DNA of 64,000 nucleotides from JAFAMB01 sp963775805 (GCA_963775805.1 CAVZKG010000002.1:797586-861585); one strand, 5' to 3'; shown: positions 8,618 to 17,434, counted from the first letter of the stretch. The notes: generated by a model not told the origin, from the letters alone. Translations and numbers: made by a program.

Positions 8618-9481
8618 TCACTCCGCTGCCACCATTTCCAGGTATTTCCGGTAGGGACTGTCCGGGAGACGGGAGACATTCCGGATGAGTTGCGAGTGAT
8701 CGATAAATCCCATGTGATAAGCGATCTCTTCGAGACACGCGATTTTCAAGCCTTGCCGCTTTTCGATTGCGGCGATGTATTGGCCTGCCTCCAGCAGACT
8801 CTGATGCGTTCCGGTGTCCAGCCAGGCAATGCCGCGCCCGAGTTTCTGGACTCGAAGGGCGCCACGCTTCAAATAGGCAAGGTTGACGTCTGTGATTTCG
8901 AGCTCGCCTCGCGCGGACGGTTTCAGGCTGCGGCAGATGTCGATCACTTCGTTGTCGTAGACGTAGAGACCCGGGACGGCGAAATTGCTTTTCGGAATTT
9001 TTGGTTTTTCCTCCAAGCTTATCGCCAGGCCGTTGGCGTCGAATTCAATCACCCCATAGCGTTCGGGGTCGCTTACCGGGTAACCGAAGATCCGTCCTCC
9101 TTTTTTGACTCCCAATGCGTCGCGCAAGAAATTGAGTTTTCCAAAAAAGAGGTTGTCTCCGAGGATCAGCGTTGCGCCGTGTTCGCCGAGGAATTTCGCA
9201 CCGATCAGAAAAGCCTGCGCGATCCCTTCCGGTTTGGGTTGTTCGGCGTACTCAATTGCGATTCCGAGATGTGAACCATCTTTGAATAAGTCTCTGAACA
9301 TCTGGAGATCTTTTGGAGTCGAAATGATCAATATTTCCCGGATTCCGCCGAGCATAAGCGTCGACAGCGGGTAATAAATCATCGGTTTGTCGTAAACCGG
9401 AAGTAGTTGCTTGCAAACAATTTGCGTCAGCGGATAGAGCCGGGTGCCGGCGCCCCCGGCGAGGATGATTCCTTTGGACAT
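8618..9481 (-). CDS. rfbA: glucose-1-phosphate thymidylyltransferase
   Basis: This 287-residue cytoplasmic enzyme makes dTDP-glucose from glucose-1-phosphate and dTTP, the first step of dTDP-rhamnose and related sugar synthesis. It begins with the nucleotidyltransferase signature KGIILAGGAGTRLYPLT and contains the family segments YDKPMIYYPLSTLMLGGI and GDNLFFG. Length matches the short RfbA/RmlA form. The other rml genes are not adjacent, although an RmlC-like cupin lies at 10157-10903 on the same strand. Confidence 0.96.
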   Translation of the reverse strand: MSKGIILAGGAGTRLYPLTQIVCKQLLPVYDKPMIYYPLSTLMLGGIREILIISTPKDLQMFRDLFKDGSHLGIAIEYAEQPKPEGIAQAFLIGAKFLGEHGATLILGDNLFFGKLNFLRDALGVKKGGRIFGYPVSDPERYGVIEFDANGLAISLEEKPKIPKSNFAVPGLYVYDNEVIDICRSLKPSARGELEITDVNLAYLKRGALRVQKLGRGIAWLDTGTHQSLLEAGQYIAAIEKRQGLKIACLEEIAYHMGFIDHSQLIRNVSRLPDSPYRKYLEMVAAE

Positions 9482-9514
9482 TGAGTGGTCAGTTGTCGGG
9501 TGTCAGTTGTCAGC
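9481..9514. repeat. short degenerate heptad repeat (GTCAGTT type)
   Basis: Imperfect units of GTCAGTT occur just upstream of the rfbA start. Similar sequence appears at 57246-57282. It belongs to the period-7 arrays scattered through the window. Confidence 0.5.
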
Positions 9515-9564
9515 ATCCGTCGGTCGCAAAAGCATTTGCGAGAATACCTCGGATGGTGAATCTG

Positions 9565-10011
9565 CTAGATTTCGAACGCGAGCACCTGGTTGTCCCTGCT
9601 CTCGTCCAGCAAATCTTGAACGGTTTTTGTGCTGAGGACATCCCGGATTGCGTCGCGGGCTTGGCGCATCAAGGGTTTCAACGGGCAGCGAGCTGGATCT
9701 GGGCATCCGCATAATTCTCCAGGCCGGTCCAATGCGCATGGCAGGGGTGCAACAGGGCCGTCCAGCAGTTCGACAATGTCGAGCACAACGATATCCGAAG
9801 CTCTTTTGCGAAGGGAATAACCTCCACCGACTCCGCGTTTACTGGTTAAGAGTCCCTCGTTCCTGAGATTTAACAGGATCTGCTCGAGAAACTTAACCGG
9901 GATATTTCCCCGATCAGACAACTCCTGGATCTGATGGACCTTTTCGTTCTGATCCCTGGCAATGAGCAGGAGCGCTCTGAGCGCGTACTCCGCTCTTCTG
10001 GAAATCCGCAT
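9565..10011 (-). CDS. Rrf2-family transcriptional regulator
   Basis: This 148-residue regulator starts MRISRRAEYALRALLLIA and has the Rrf2 winged helix (recognition part GNIPVKFLEQILLNLRN, wing SKRGVGGGYSL). Four cysteines cluster between about residues 92 and 108 (C-A-L...C-G-C...C-P-L-K), the place where IscR/NsrR-type members bind an Fe-S cluster, so redox, NO or iron sensing is plausible. It lies 83 bp upstream of rfbA on the same strand. A 26-bp palindrome about 80 bp upstream may be its own operator. Confidence 0.9.
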   Translation of the reverse strand: MRISRRAEYALRALLLIARDQNEKVHQIQELSDRGNIPVKFLEQILLNLRNEGLLTSKRGVGGGYSLRKRASDIVVLDIVELLDGPVAPLPCALDRPGELCGCPDPARCPLKPLMRQARDAIRDVLSTKTVQDLLDESRDNQVLAFEI

Positions 10012-10089
10012 TCTGTGTTAATGAACCCTAAAACCACCCAAGTTTCTAGAGTATTCAGCTTGGAGAGGCGCGAATGCCCCCGGTTATGA

Positions 10090-10115
10090 CATATAAGACG
10101 TATAGGTCTTATATG
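10090..10115. promoter_or_regulatory. perfect 10-bp-arm palindrome, candidate operator
   Basis: CATATAAGAC and GTCTTATATG flank the 6-base centre GTATAG. The site lies 79 bases before the Rrf2-type regulator start and 42 bases after the cupin stop. No T-run follows on the minus strand, so an operator fits better than a terminator. Confidence 0.5.
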
Positions 10116-10156
10116 ACTTATATTGGGCGGGCGCCGGTCCGGTGAGGGTCTTGTCG

Positions 10157-10903
10157 TCACGCGCTCTTACCATGCAGATACCGTTCCCATTCCTCTGGCA
10201 GAACCGGTTCCTCAACTCTGCTGGCGATGCGGCCTTCGTTTCGTGGATCGAAGAAGGTGGTGGTGCCGTAGATCGCAAAGAGATCTTCGCGTGATTCCAC
10301 TCGAATCGCGTGTGCGACCCCGGGGGGTATCACGATGCCGACGTTGTCAGGGCCAGGTCTGTTGCAGCCATCGATATAGACGCGAACGATTCTCCGGGTC
10401 AACCCGGCACGTTCATCGACCAGCAAAAACTCAGCGACGCCGTTCAAGAGGTACATGACGTCCCATTGCTCCCGGTCATATGGGCGCTCGGTGGGGTGAG
10501 CCTTTCCGGAAACATAGAGATACTGCAGCCACTCTTCCGGTGCGCGTCCCTCCGGGATATAGGCCGGATGAATATGGAATCCTTTCGCAGATCCGGCAAA
10601 CATGGTTGCAGCAGACCATTGCCGTGGGCGCAGACCAATCTCGGCAAAAATTCCTTCGTTCTCTCGCATTAATTCCGTAAACGTGCCTCGATAGCGTTGC
10701 CGGAATGATTTGATTGGGAAAATTTCCATCCCGGGAATCAAGAGTTCGTGACGGATTGAGTTGTTTTCGGCGAGTCGAATTAATTCACCGGCTCCAATCC
10801 CTTGCGTTCTGAGTCTCTCAGCCAATTGCGGCACTGAATAATCGCGCTGATCGAGGTTCTCTCGCGCTTCCGGGCGCAGAAAATTCCACGAGGGAGTAGT
10901 CAT
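10157..10903 (-). CDS. RmlC-like cupin (dTDP-4-dehydrorhamnose 3,5-epimerase-related)
   Basis: The 248-residue protein carries a C-terminal cupin resembling RmlC-type sugar epimerases: GFHIHPAYIP, QWDVMYLLNG, VGIVIPPGVAHAI and IYGTTTFFDPRNEGRI. A roughly 80-residue N-terminal part is not typical of RmlC. It may act on a nucleotide-sugar, in line with rfbA and gmd in the same region, but the substrate cannot be read from sequence. It is divergent from the reductase gene at 11084 across 180 bp. Confidence 0.75.
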   Translation of the reverse strand: MTTPSWNFLRPEARENLDQRDYSVPQLAERLRTQGIGAGELIRLAENNSIRHELLIPGMEIFPIKSFRQRYRGTFTELMRENEGIFAEIGLRPRQWSAATMFAGSAKGFHIHPAYIPEGRAPEEWLQYLYVSGKAHPTERPYDREQWDVMYLLNGVAEFLLVDERAGLTRRIVRVYIDGCNRPGPDNVGIVIPPGVAHAIRVESREDLFAIYGTTTFFDPRNEGRIASRVEEPVLPEEWERYLHGKSA

Positions 10904-11083
10904 GGAGTGGAGTGTGCCACGAACCAGATAATGGTCCAGATCGATGATGCCTTGAAAATCTTACCGCTCAAATCATTCGGCGGATATTTGGGCGACGCAC
11001 CCAATCTGCATAGGCCTCAAGAAATGCGGGTTGTATCTCTGTTTCACGCTGGACCTGAACACAAAAGGCGTGCAGCGTGCGAA

Positions 11084-11965
11084 ATGCTGTTATACCCCCC
11101 AGTACCAGTCAGCTTTTTGGGCATCGGCCTGATGGGCGGTCCGATGGCGATGAATCTCGTCAAGAGCGGCTACCAAGTGACCGTCTGGAACCGGACACTT
11201 AGCAAGGCGGCGGACCTCGTCAGCGCGGGCGCCAGACTGGCAAAATCACCGTCCGATGCCGTGCGTCAATCAGAGGCAGTTATTTTGATGGTCGATAGCA
11301 GTGCGGTCGTTACAGAGCTCCTCTTTTCTCACGGTATTGCGGACACATGCAGAGACGGCGCCGTGGTGATTGATATGAGTTCTATTTCGCCTGCGGTTGC
11401 GGAGGATCACGCGCGGTTGCTTCACAAAAAAGGTTTGCGTCACATTGATGCTCCGGTTTCGGGGGGAACCGTCGGAGCGGAACAGGCGACCCTCGCAATT
11501 ATGGCCGGAGGCGATGAAGCGGACATAACGAATGCGAAACCGATTTTTGACGCGTTGGGAAATGTGACGCATGTGGGTCCGCACGGGCGTGGTCAACTTT
11601 GCAAACTCGTGAACCAATGCATTGTGGCGGTGACAATTGGGGCGGTCGCGGAGGGTCTGACGCTTGCAAGGGTGGGCGGCGCAAATCCCTCCAAGGTACG
11701 GGAAGCGATCATGGGCGGCTTTTGCCAAAGCCGGATTCTGGAGCTTCATGGTCAGCGGATGGTGGATCGCAATTTTGTTCCGGGCGGGTTGGTCAAGCAT
11801 CAGCTCAAAGATCTGGACGCGGTTCTCAAGTTAGCCAGTGACCTTGGGATTCGCCTGCCGCTCACGGAACGAGTTCAACAACTGTTTCAATCACTTGCCG
11901 GCTCCGGAAAAGAGGCCCTCGACCATAGTGCTTTGATTCTTGAGATCGAGGCCCTGCGAGGGTAG
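11084..11965 (+). CDS. 3-hydroxyisobutyrate dehydrogenase-family NAD(P)-dependent reductase (tartronate-semialdehyde reductase type)
   Basis: I chose the ATG at 11084 (293 residues) because the Rossmann motif SFLGIGLMGGPMAMNLVKSG follows after nine residues. An in-frame GTG/ATG region further upstream would add 59 unrelated residues. Other family landmarks are DAPVSGGTVGAE (substrate loop), GRGQLCKLVNQ with the catalytic lysine, and KDLDAVLKLASD. These enzymes reduce or oxidise beta-hydroxy acids such as tartronate semialdehyde or 3-hydroxyisobutyrate in the cytoplasm. A heptad repeat array starts three bases after the stop codon. Confidence 0.9.
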   Translation: MLLYPPVPVSFLGIGLMGGPMAMNLVKSGYQVTVWNRTLSKAADLVSAGARLAKSPSDAVRQSEAVILMVDSSAVVTELLFSHGIADTCRDGAVVIDMSSISPAVAEDHARLLHKKGLRHIDAPVSGGTVGAEQATLAIMAGGDEADITNAKPIFDALGNVTHVGPHGRGQLCKLVNQCIVAVTIGAVAEGLTLARVGGANPSKVREAIMGGFCQSRILELHGQRMVDRNFVPGGLVKHQLKDLDAVLKLASDLGIRLPLTERVQQLFQSLAGSGKEALDHSALILEIEALRG

Positions 11966-11968
11966 GGG

Positions 11969-12043
11969 GTTCGGAGTTCGGAGTTCGAGGTTTGGAGTTC
12001 GAGGTTCCGCGTTCGGAGTTTGGAGTTCGAGGTTCGAAATTTG
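11969..12043 (+). repeat. heptanucleotide tandem array (GTTCGGA/GTTCGAG)
   Basis: About ten consecutive 7-base units alternate between GTTCGGA and GTTCGAG with a few changes. The array begins 3 bases after the stop codon of the reductase gene. Confidence 0.9.
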
Positions 12044-12098
12044 GAAGTCAGTCAGTAATTAGAGTTACATTTTTATTTTGTGTAACTACATTTGTTGA

Positions 12099-12431
12099 AT
12101 GGACGATTTTCAGCAATTTGAGGCTTTTCAGAAATGCAGAACGCTGGTACGTGCGGTTGCAATTCTTATCAGACGAGGCGTGTTTTCGAATGACATTGCG
12201 CTCGGCGCGCACCTTCGGAAAACGATGCTTTCAGTTTATTCAAATTTTGGAGAAGGCTTTGAACGGGACGGCAATCGCGAGTTTATTCATTATATATCAA
12301 TTGCAAAGGGTTCGGTCGGCGAACTGAGGGCTCAATTGCTTTATGCTCTTGATCTGGATTATTTAAAGCAGGAGGAGTTCGATCAGTTGAATGAACTGGC
12401 GAAGGAAGCTGGAAGGTATTTGGAGGGCTGA
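12099..12431 (+). CDS. four-helix-bundle protein (23S rRNA intervening-sequence protein family)
   Basis: The 110-residue, largely helical protein matches the family first seen in 23S rRNA intervening sequences: FEAFQKCRTLV at the start, SNFGEGFERDGNREFIHY in the middle and KGSVGELRAQL later. Members are structurally related to the Avd accessory proteins of diversity-generating retroelements. Their general role is unknown. No reverse transcriptase lies nearby. The gene stands between two heptad arrays in opposite orientation (11969-12043 and 12524-12570), which suggests a small cassette. Confidence 0.85.
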   Translation: MDDFQQFEAFQKCRTLVRAVAILIRRGVFSNDIALGAHLRKTMLSVYSNFGEGFERDGNREFIHYISIAKGSVGELRAQLLYALDLDYLKQEEFDQLNELAKEAGRYLEG

Positions 12432-12523
12432 TACGTCATTTAAAACATTCACCGTTTCGCGGTCGCAAATTCAATTCAAATGATTCTGCAAAATCGCCGT
12501 CCATTAACCCACCAAATTCTGCA

Positions 12524-12570
12524 AGTTCCGAACCTGAACTCGAAACCTAGAACCTCGAATTCGGAACTTC
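12524..12570 (-). repeat. heptanucleotide tandem array, inverted relative to 11969-12043
   Basis: Imperfect 7-base units of the GAACCTC/GAACTCG type are the reverse complement of the array at 11969. The stretch 12432-12523 shows nothing else. Confidence 0.75.
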
Positions 12571-12589
12571 ACTTTGTGAACGTATTCCC

Positions 12590-14479
12590 ATGTGCGGCAT
12601 AGCGGGATTCATAGGCGCGGGGGAACGGTTGGTGCTGGATCGGATGACTTCGGCGTTGGCGCATCGCGGGCCGGATGGGGAAGGGTATTGGGTCGACGAG
12701 GAGAGACGCGTTTTTCTTGGGCATCGCCGTCTTTCTATTCTGGATATTGCGGCCGGATCACAGCCGATGACGACGAGGGACGGCAAATTGGTGATCACGT
12801 TTAACGGCGAGATCTATAACCACGCGGAATTGCGCGTGAAACTCGAGAAACGAGGACACCACTTTAAGACGGATCACTCCGATACAGAGGTCCTGCTTTA
12901 CGGATACCGGGAATGGGGACCCGGCCTTCTGGAGAAGCTCAACGGGATGTGGGCTTTCGCGATTTACGACTACCAAAGGCGGGAACTTTTTCTGGCGCGC
13001 GATCGGTTTGGAAAAAAGCCGCTGTTTTATTATGCCGATGAAGAGACGTTTGCTTTTGCATCAGAACTAACTGCTGTGCGCTTGCATCCCTCGGTCCCCG
13101 GGGATCTCGATCAGCAGGCGTTGCAGAAATATTTTGCGTACGGATTTATCCCTGCGCCATGGACGCTGCTGGCGGGATCCAGGAAACTGCCGGCAGGCCA
13201 CTGGATGAAGGTCTCTGTCGAGACGCTGCGGTACGAGGTGCATGGATATTGGGAATTTGAGCTTGATCCATTTGTTTCAGTTCCGAAAGACGCCGAGCGA
13301 GTCTGGGGGGAAGAGCTCGTTCAGTTGCTTAGCGAGGCTGTGCGTTGCCGTTTGCAGGCGGATGTGCCGGTCGGCGTTTTTCTAAGTGGGGGGATCGATT
13401 CCACGACGATCGCAACTCTGGCTGCAAAACATCATCCCGCGATTGAAACGTTCAGTATTGGCTTCGAGGATAAATCATTTGATGAACGGGAGTTTGCCCG
13501 ACTCGGTGCGGAGACAGCCGGAACAACGCACCATGAACAGGTTCTTTCGCCGCAAAATTTTTTGAACTGCGCGTTGTCGACGGCCGGGTGCCTCGACGAG
13601 ATCATGGGGGACAGCTCCATTGTTCCGACGTCGCTTGTTTCCAGGTTGGCCAGACAAAATGTAACGGTGGTTCTGGGCGGGGATGGGTGCGACGAATTAT
13701 TTGCCGGATACGATCCTTTCCGGGCGCTGGGGCCGGCCCATTTTTATCGGGCGTTTACCGGGAAGAAGATCAATCAAGCGATTCGCTCTGCGGCGGAACG
13801 GCTTCCGGTTTCGCATGCCAATATGAGCCTTGATTTCAAGCTAAAGCGGACGCTCCGTGGCTTGAGTTTTCCAAAAGAGTACTGGCTACCGACATGGATG
13901 GGGCCGCTCGCTCCTGAGGAGATCGGTAACCTCTTCGGTCAAAAATTGCAGCCGGAGGCGCTGTACTCGGAAGCGATTGCCGCATGGAATCATCCTTCGG
14001 CGACGAATGATGTCGACCGGGCGATTCAATTCTTTGTGCGGCTTTATTTGCAGGATGACATCCTGGTAAAGATCGATCGGGCTAGCATGATCCATGGGCT
14101 TGAGGCAAGGTCCCCATTCCTGGACATCAACGTCGTAAATCTCGCCCGGCGTATCCCGTCGGCGTACAAGCTGCGAGGTGGGATTACGAAGTTCATCCTT
14201 AAACAGGCCGTTCGCGGTTTGATTCCGGATCGGGTCATCGATCGTCCGAAAAAGGGGTTTGGCAGTCCGATCGGAAACTGGTTCAAAGCGGGCGATCTGA
14301 ACCTGAGCGATACAGCGGTACCGGCTGGAGTCGATTGGACCTGGATCAATCGGCGGTTAGGCGAACATCGCACTGGCAAACGCGATGATCGTGGAATGCT
14401 CTGGTGCGCTTGGTTGCTGCAGCATTCCCCTCTGGTAGCGGCTCTGGCCCAAAATTCTCATGAGCTAAAACGCTCGTGA
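12590..14479 (+). CDS. asnB: asparagine synthetase (glutamine-hydrolysing), amidotransferase type
   Basis: The 629-residue protein starts with the class II glutamine amidotransferase nucleophile Cys2 (MCGIAGFIG) and has RGPDGEG and FNGEIYNHAEL in the glutaminase domain. The synthetase domain carries the PP-loop GVFLSGGIDSTTIATLAA near residue 265. It can form asparagine, but longer AsnB proteins next to glycosyltransferases often amidate surface-polysaccharide or exosortase-linked products. Here it lies 31 bp before a family 4 glycosyltransferase, so a polysaccharide role is likely. Confidence 0.93.
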   Translation: MCGIAGFIGAGERLVLDRMTSALAHRGPDGEGYWVDEERRVFLGHRRLSILDIAAGSQPMTTRDGKLVITFNGEIYNHAELRVKLEKRGHHFKTDHSDTEVLLYGYREWGPGLLEKLNGMWAFAIYDYQRRELFLARDRFGKKPLFYYADEETFAFASELTAVRLHPSVPGDLDQQALQKYFAYGFIPAPWTLLAGSRKLPAGHWMKVSVETLRYEVHGYWEFELDPFVSVPKDAERVWGEELVQLLSEAVRCRLQADVPVGVFLSGGIDSTTIATLAAKHHPAIETFSIGFEDKSFDEREFARLGAETAGTTHHEQVLSPQNFLNCALSTAGCLDEIMGDSSIVPTSLVSRLARQNVTVVLGGDGCDELFAGYDPFRALGPAHFYRAFTGKKINQAIRSAAERLPVSHANMSLDFKLKRTLRGLSFPKEYWLPTWMGPLAPEEIGNLFGQKLQPEALYSEAIAAWNHPSATNDVDRAIQFFVRLYLQDDILVKIDRASMIHGLEARSPFLDINVVNLARRIPSAYKLRGGITKFILKQAVRGLIPDRVIDRPKKGFGSPIGNWFKAGDLNLSDTAVPAGVDWTWINRRLGEHRTGKRDDRGMLWCAWLLQHSPLVAALAQNSHELKRS

Positions 14480-14510
14480 AATTTCCTGGTTAACTCGTTA
14501 AAGGAGCGAC

Positions 14511-15740
14511 TTGCCACAAATCGAAAGTTCGATAACCAACGCCGCACAGCCGAAAAAAAAACTGCGAATTCTGACTCTCTGTTACGAGTGGCCACCGGTG
14601 GGCGGGGGTGGCGGACGGTCGGCGAAGGAGATCGCTGAGGCAATTGCAGCGCGTGGGCATCGTGTGCGCGTACAAACGATCCGATTCAACAACACGCCTG
14701 CTCACGAGGTTGTCCATAGGGTTGACGTCTACCGTACGTGGGGATTTCGGCGGCGAGCCGATCAGTGTACGCCTTTCGAAATGGCTGGATTCCTGGCCTC
14801 GAGCGCGATCCCTACTTTGCGGCACATTGCCGCATTTAAGCCCGACCTGATCCACGCGCATTTCGCGGTACCGACAGGAGCGCTCGCGCTGGCATGCAGC
14901 GGGTTATCGCGATGTCCCTACGTAATCACTGCGCACCTTGGCGACGTTCCGGGTGCGATCCCAGAACAGACTGACGCCCTGTTTCGATGGTTGAATCCTT
15001 TGATTCGACCAATCTGGAATGGGGCTGCAAATGTTGTGGCGGTGAGTCATTTCGTGGGAGAATTGGCGGCAAATGCCTATGGACGAAAGGCCGTTATTAT
15101 TCCAAATGGAATATCGCTGCGGTCTCGACCGGTCATTCCCAATTCAATGAACCGGCCGCCGCGCCTGATTTTTGTTGGGCGTTTGAACCAACAGAAGAAC
15201 CTCCTTTTCCTGCCGCCGGTCCTCGCAAAAATCCGGGACCTTGAATGGGAATTCGATATTGTCGGCGACGGCACAGAGCGAAAAGGGCTCGAAAAAGCGT
15301 TTGCTGAATTCGGCCTCTCTTCGCGGGTCCATTTTCATGGCTGGGTTGATCGTAACGCAGTCGAACAGAAATTGACCGAAGCCGAGATTTTTATCTTGCC
15401 CTCCTTAGTAGAAGGTCTCTCGGTTGCGGTTCTGGAAGCGCTGAAATACGGCCTGCTGCTGATCGGTTCCGACATTCCATCGCTTCGCGACTGTGTCGTG
15501 CAGAACGTCAACGGCTGCTTGATTCCGCTCAATTCTCCTGATCTTTGGATCAAGCAACTTGCGGCGATTTTGACGGATAGAGAACGGAGTCTTGCGATGC
15601 GTCAAAGAAGCTGGGAAATGGCTTCTGAATTCGATCTGGAGCATGTGACGGATCGGTATGAGGAGCTCTATGAGGAAGTGAGGAGGAGGAAGAAGGAAGA
15701 AGGCAGAAGTAAGAAGGAAGAAGGCAGAAGGCAGAATTAA
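14511..15740 (+). CDS. glycosyltransferase family 4 (GT-B), C-terminus extended by a repeat
   Basis: The TTG start at 14511 is supported by AAGGAG four bases upstream. The 409-residue GT-B enzyme has a glycine-rich N-terminal loop (PPVGGGGGRSAKE) and the nucleotide-sugar-binding half with IFVGRLNQQKN, HGWVD and the E-x7-E-like PSLVEGLSVAVLEALKYG. It would transfer a sugar to a lipid-linked or surface glycan at the membrane. The last 22 residues (KKEEGRS/KKEEGRR repeats) are translated from a GAAGGAA heptad array that has run over the original end of the gene. Acceptor and donor are unknown. Confidence 0.92.
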   Translation: MPQIESSITNAAQPKKKLRILTLCYEWPPVGGGGGRSAKEIAEAIAARGHRVRVQTIRFNNTPAHEVVHRVDVYRTWGFRRRADQCTPFEMAGFLASSAIPTLRHIAAFKPDLIHAHFAVPTGALALACSGLSRCPYVITAHLGDVPGAIPEQTDALFRWLNPLIRPIWNGAANVVAVSHFVGELAANAYGRKAVIIPNGISLRSRPVIPNSMNRPPRLIFVGRLNQQKNLLFLPPVLAKIRDLEWEFDIVGDGTERKGLEKAFAEFGLSSRVHFHGWVDRNAVEQKLTEAEIFILPSLVEGLSVAVLEALKYGLLLIGSDIPSLRDCVVQNVNGCLIPLNSPDLWIKQLAAILTDRERSLAMRQRSWEMASEFDLEHVTDRYEELYEEVRRRKKEEGRSKKEEGRRQN

Positions 15741-15762
15741 GAAGGAAGAAGGAAGAAGGCGG
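15683..15762 (+). repeat. heptanucleotide tandem array (GAAGGAA/GAAGGCA)
   Basis: About eleven 7-base units such as GAAGGAA, GAAGGCA, GAAGTAA and GAATTAA run from inside the glycosyltransferase gene past its stop codon at 15740. Seven is coprime to three, so the array encodes a 7-residue repeat. Confidence 0.85.
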
Positions 15763-15874
15763 ATGCGTGTCTCACGGGGAACGCATGTACGGCTGAGGGA
15801 AATCTGAGTTGCTCGATGAAGCGTTTTGGAGGATTGCCCTCGAGCTGGGAATTGGACAGGCGAACTACATTGCC

Positions 15875-15916
15875 CTCGAACTCCGAACTCCGAACTCCGA
15901 ACTCCGAACTCCGAAC
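15875..15916 (-). repeat. heptanucleotide tandem array (CCGAACT), nearly perfect
   Basis: Six successive copies of CGAACTC are almost identical. They are preceded by GAGCTGGGAATTGGACAGG (15841-15859), which recurs in altered form next to the array at 31092. Apart from the repeats, 15763-16002 shows no gene. Confidence 0.9.
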
Positions 15917-16002
15917 GGTGAACCCCAAACGATATATTTGTTGACGAACGGCGGACGGCGCTCATCGTTGCGTTTCTGTTTGCCCTAAGTGGCTAACCCT
16001 AG

Positions 16003-16989
16003 ATGAAAAAAGCGCTAATTACCGGAATCACCGGCCAGGATGGGTCGTACCTGGCAGACTTGTTGTTGAACAAAGGATATGAGGTACACGGCATTGTCCG
16101 GCGAGCCAGCACCTTCAACACGGCTCGAATCGATCATCTCTATCAAGATCCGCACGTCCACGGTGTGAGGCTATTTTTGCACTACGGCGACTTGGCGGAT
16201 TCGGTGAACCTTGTGAAACTGCTCTACAAACTTGAGCCTGATGAAGTGTACCATCTCGGTGCGCAAAGCCACGTCCGCGTCAGTTTCGACATCCCTGAAT
16301 ACACGGCAGATGTCACCGGCATTGGAACGATCCGGATTCTGGAAGCGATACGCGAAGCGGGCCTCAAGACGCGATTTTATCAGGCATCCAGCAGCGAAAT
16401 GTTCGGCAAAGTTCAGGAAGTACCCCAAACCGAAACCACACCGTTCTGGCCGCGAAGTCCGTATGGCGCCGCAAAAGTATTCGCATACTGGGCAACGGTT
16501 AACTACCGGGAAAGCTACGGATTACACGCCAGTAACGGGATTTTATTCAATCACGAGAGTCCTCGCCGCGGGGAAACCTTTGTGACACGCAAGATCACCC
16601 GGGCGGTTGCCAGGATTAAACTGGGGTTGGATAAAGAACTATTTCTGGGGAACCTCGACGCCCGGCGCGACTGGGGTTACGCGCCCGAGTACGTTGAAGG
16701 AATGTGGCGCATGCTTCAAACTGACAAACCGGATGACTATGTGCTGGCGACGAATGAAACGCACAGCGTCAAAGGGTTCGTTGAGAAAGCGTTCGAGCAT
16801 GTGGATCTCGATTGGCAAAAATTTGTCCGGTACGACGAACGATACGAGCGACCTGCCGAGGTCGATTTATTGATTGGCAATCCTGCCAAGGCAAAAAAGG
16901 TTCTCGATTGGGAACCCAAAGTGCGATTCGAAGATCTAGTCCGTATTATGGTCGACGCCGATCTTGCGCTTGCGCGGAAAAGCGCGTAG
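16003..16989 (+). CDS. gmd: GDP-mannose 4,6-dehydratase
   Basis: The 328-residue short-chain dehydrogenase-type enzyme converts GDP-mannose to GDP-4-keto-6-deoxymannose, the precursor of GDP-fucose, GDP-rhamnose or GDP-perosamine. It shows TGITGQDGSYLADLLL (NADP-binding), RRASTFNTARIDHLY, SSSEMFG with the active-site Ser/Thr position, YGAAKVFAYW with the catalytic YxxxK, and LGNLDARRDWGYA. Length is slightly shorter than the usual 340-370 residues. The preceding glycosyltransferase and asnB point to surface glycan synthesis. Confidence 0.96.
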   Translation: MKKALITGITGQDGSYLADLLLNKGYEVHGIVRRASTFNTARIDHLYQDPHVHGVRLFLHYGDLADSVNLVKLLYKLEPDEVYHLGAQSHVRVSFDIPEYTADVTGIGTIRILEAIREAGLKTRFYQASSSEMFGKVQEVPQTETTPFWPRSPYGAAKVFAYWATVNYRESYGLHASNGILFNHESPRRGETFVTRKITRAVARIKLGLDKELFLGNLDARRDWGYAPEYVEGMWRMLQTDKPDDYVLATNETHSVKGFVEKAFEHVDLDWQKFVRYDERYERPAEVDLLIGNPAKAKKVLDWEPKVRFEDLVRIMVDADLALARKSA

Positions 16990-17111
16990 GAGCGCGTGAG
17001 CGTCCCGCTTACCAATTCCGAAGAAGGGTTCACCACAGGGCGCGGAGGCACAGAAGAGTGCACAGAGAAACGACTGGGGAAGCCCAATCTCTGTTGTGCA
17101 ATCCATTCAGG

Positions 17112-17316
17112 AATCCTTTCGATAGGAGGGTACCCTGACTCTCGGAACAAAATCAGCGCTTCTTTGTGTTGCAATCTTAGTAGTCGGCTGCATCTCACAG
17201 GTTACAGGCGAGACGCCTATGATACTTTCGGCTTCGTGGTTCTTGGCTCGACGCCGTTAACGGGCTCGTTTCGAATGCCTTAGACGCCTCTCAAAATCCG
17301 TGAAGAACGAACGTAG
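17112..17316 (+). repeat. long direct repeat, copy A
   Basis: This roughly 205-bp segment is repeated with few changes at 17435-17641. Shared landmarks include CTTAGTAGTCGGCTGCATCT and CTCAAAATCCGTGAAGAACG. No gene is visible in 16990-17670; the part just after gmd (17030-17085) resembles degenerate CACAGAG-type repeats. Confidence 0.85.
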
Positions 17317-17356
17317 CCGAGTTGAAAGTATCATAGGCGTCTCGCCTGTGACCTGG
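17197..17356. mobile_element. MITE/REP-like element with terminal inverted repeats (full copy)
   Basis: The left end (17197-17233) and right end (about 17315-17356) are imperfect inverted copies of a 36-base sequence built around AGGCGAGACGCCTATGATAC. Each end alone folds into AGGCG-AGA-CGCCT. The interior is about 85 bp with no coding capacity. A left-hand copy lies at 17516-17641 and a right-hand copy at about 60700-60804, so it is a dispersed non-autonomous repeat. Confidence 0.65.
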
Positions 17357-17434
17357 CATGTCTCGGATATACCTCGTGCCCGCAAGCATCACTCACGGTT
17401 TCCACTCGAGCCGTATCACTCTTTCTCGTTTGAG

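Noticed and set aside
10907..11083. 59-residue extension of the reductase
   Set aside because: No similarity to the family, and the Rossmann fold begins just after 11084.
11969..12043. CRISPR-like repeats
   Set aside because: Units are 7 bases in direct tandem without spacers, so this is a microsatellite-type array.
12099..12431. Diversity-generating retroelement accessory (Avd)
   Set aside because: No reverse transcriptase or template/variable repeat pair is seen nearby, so only the broader four-helix-bundle family is claimed.
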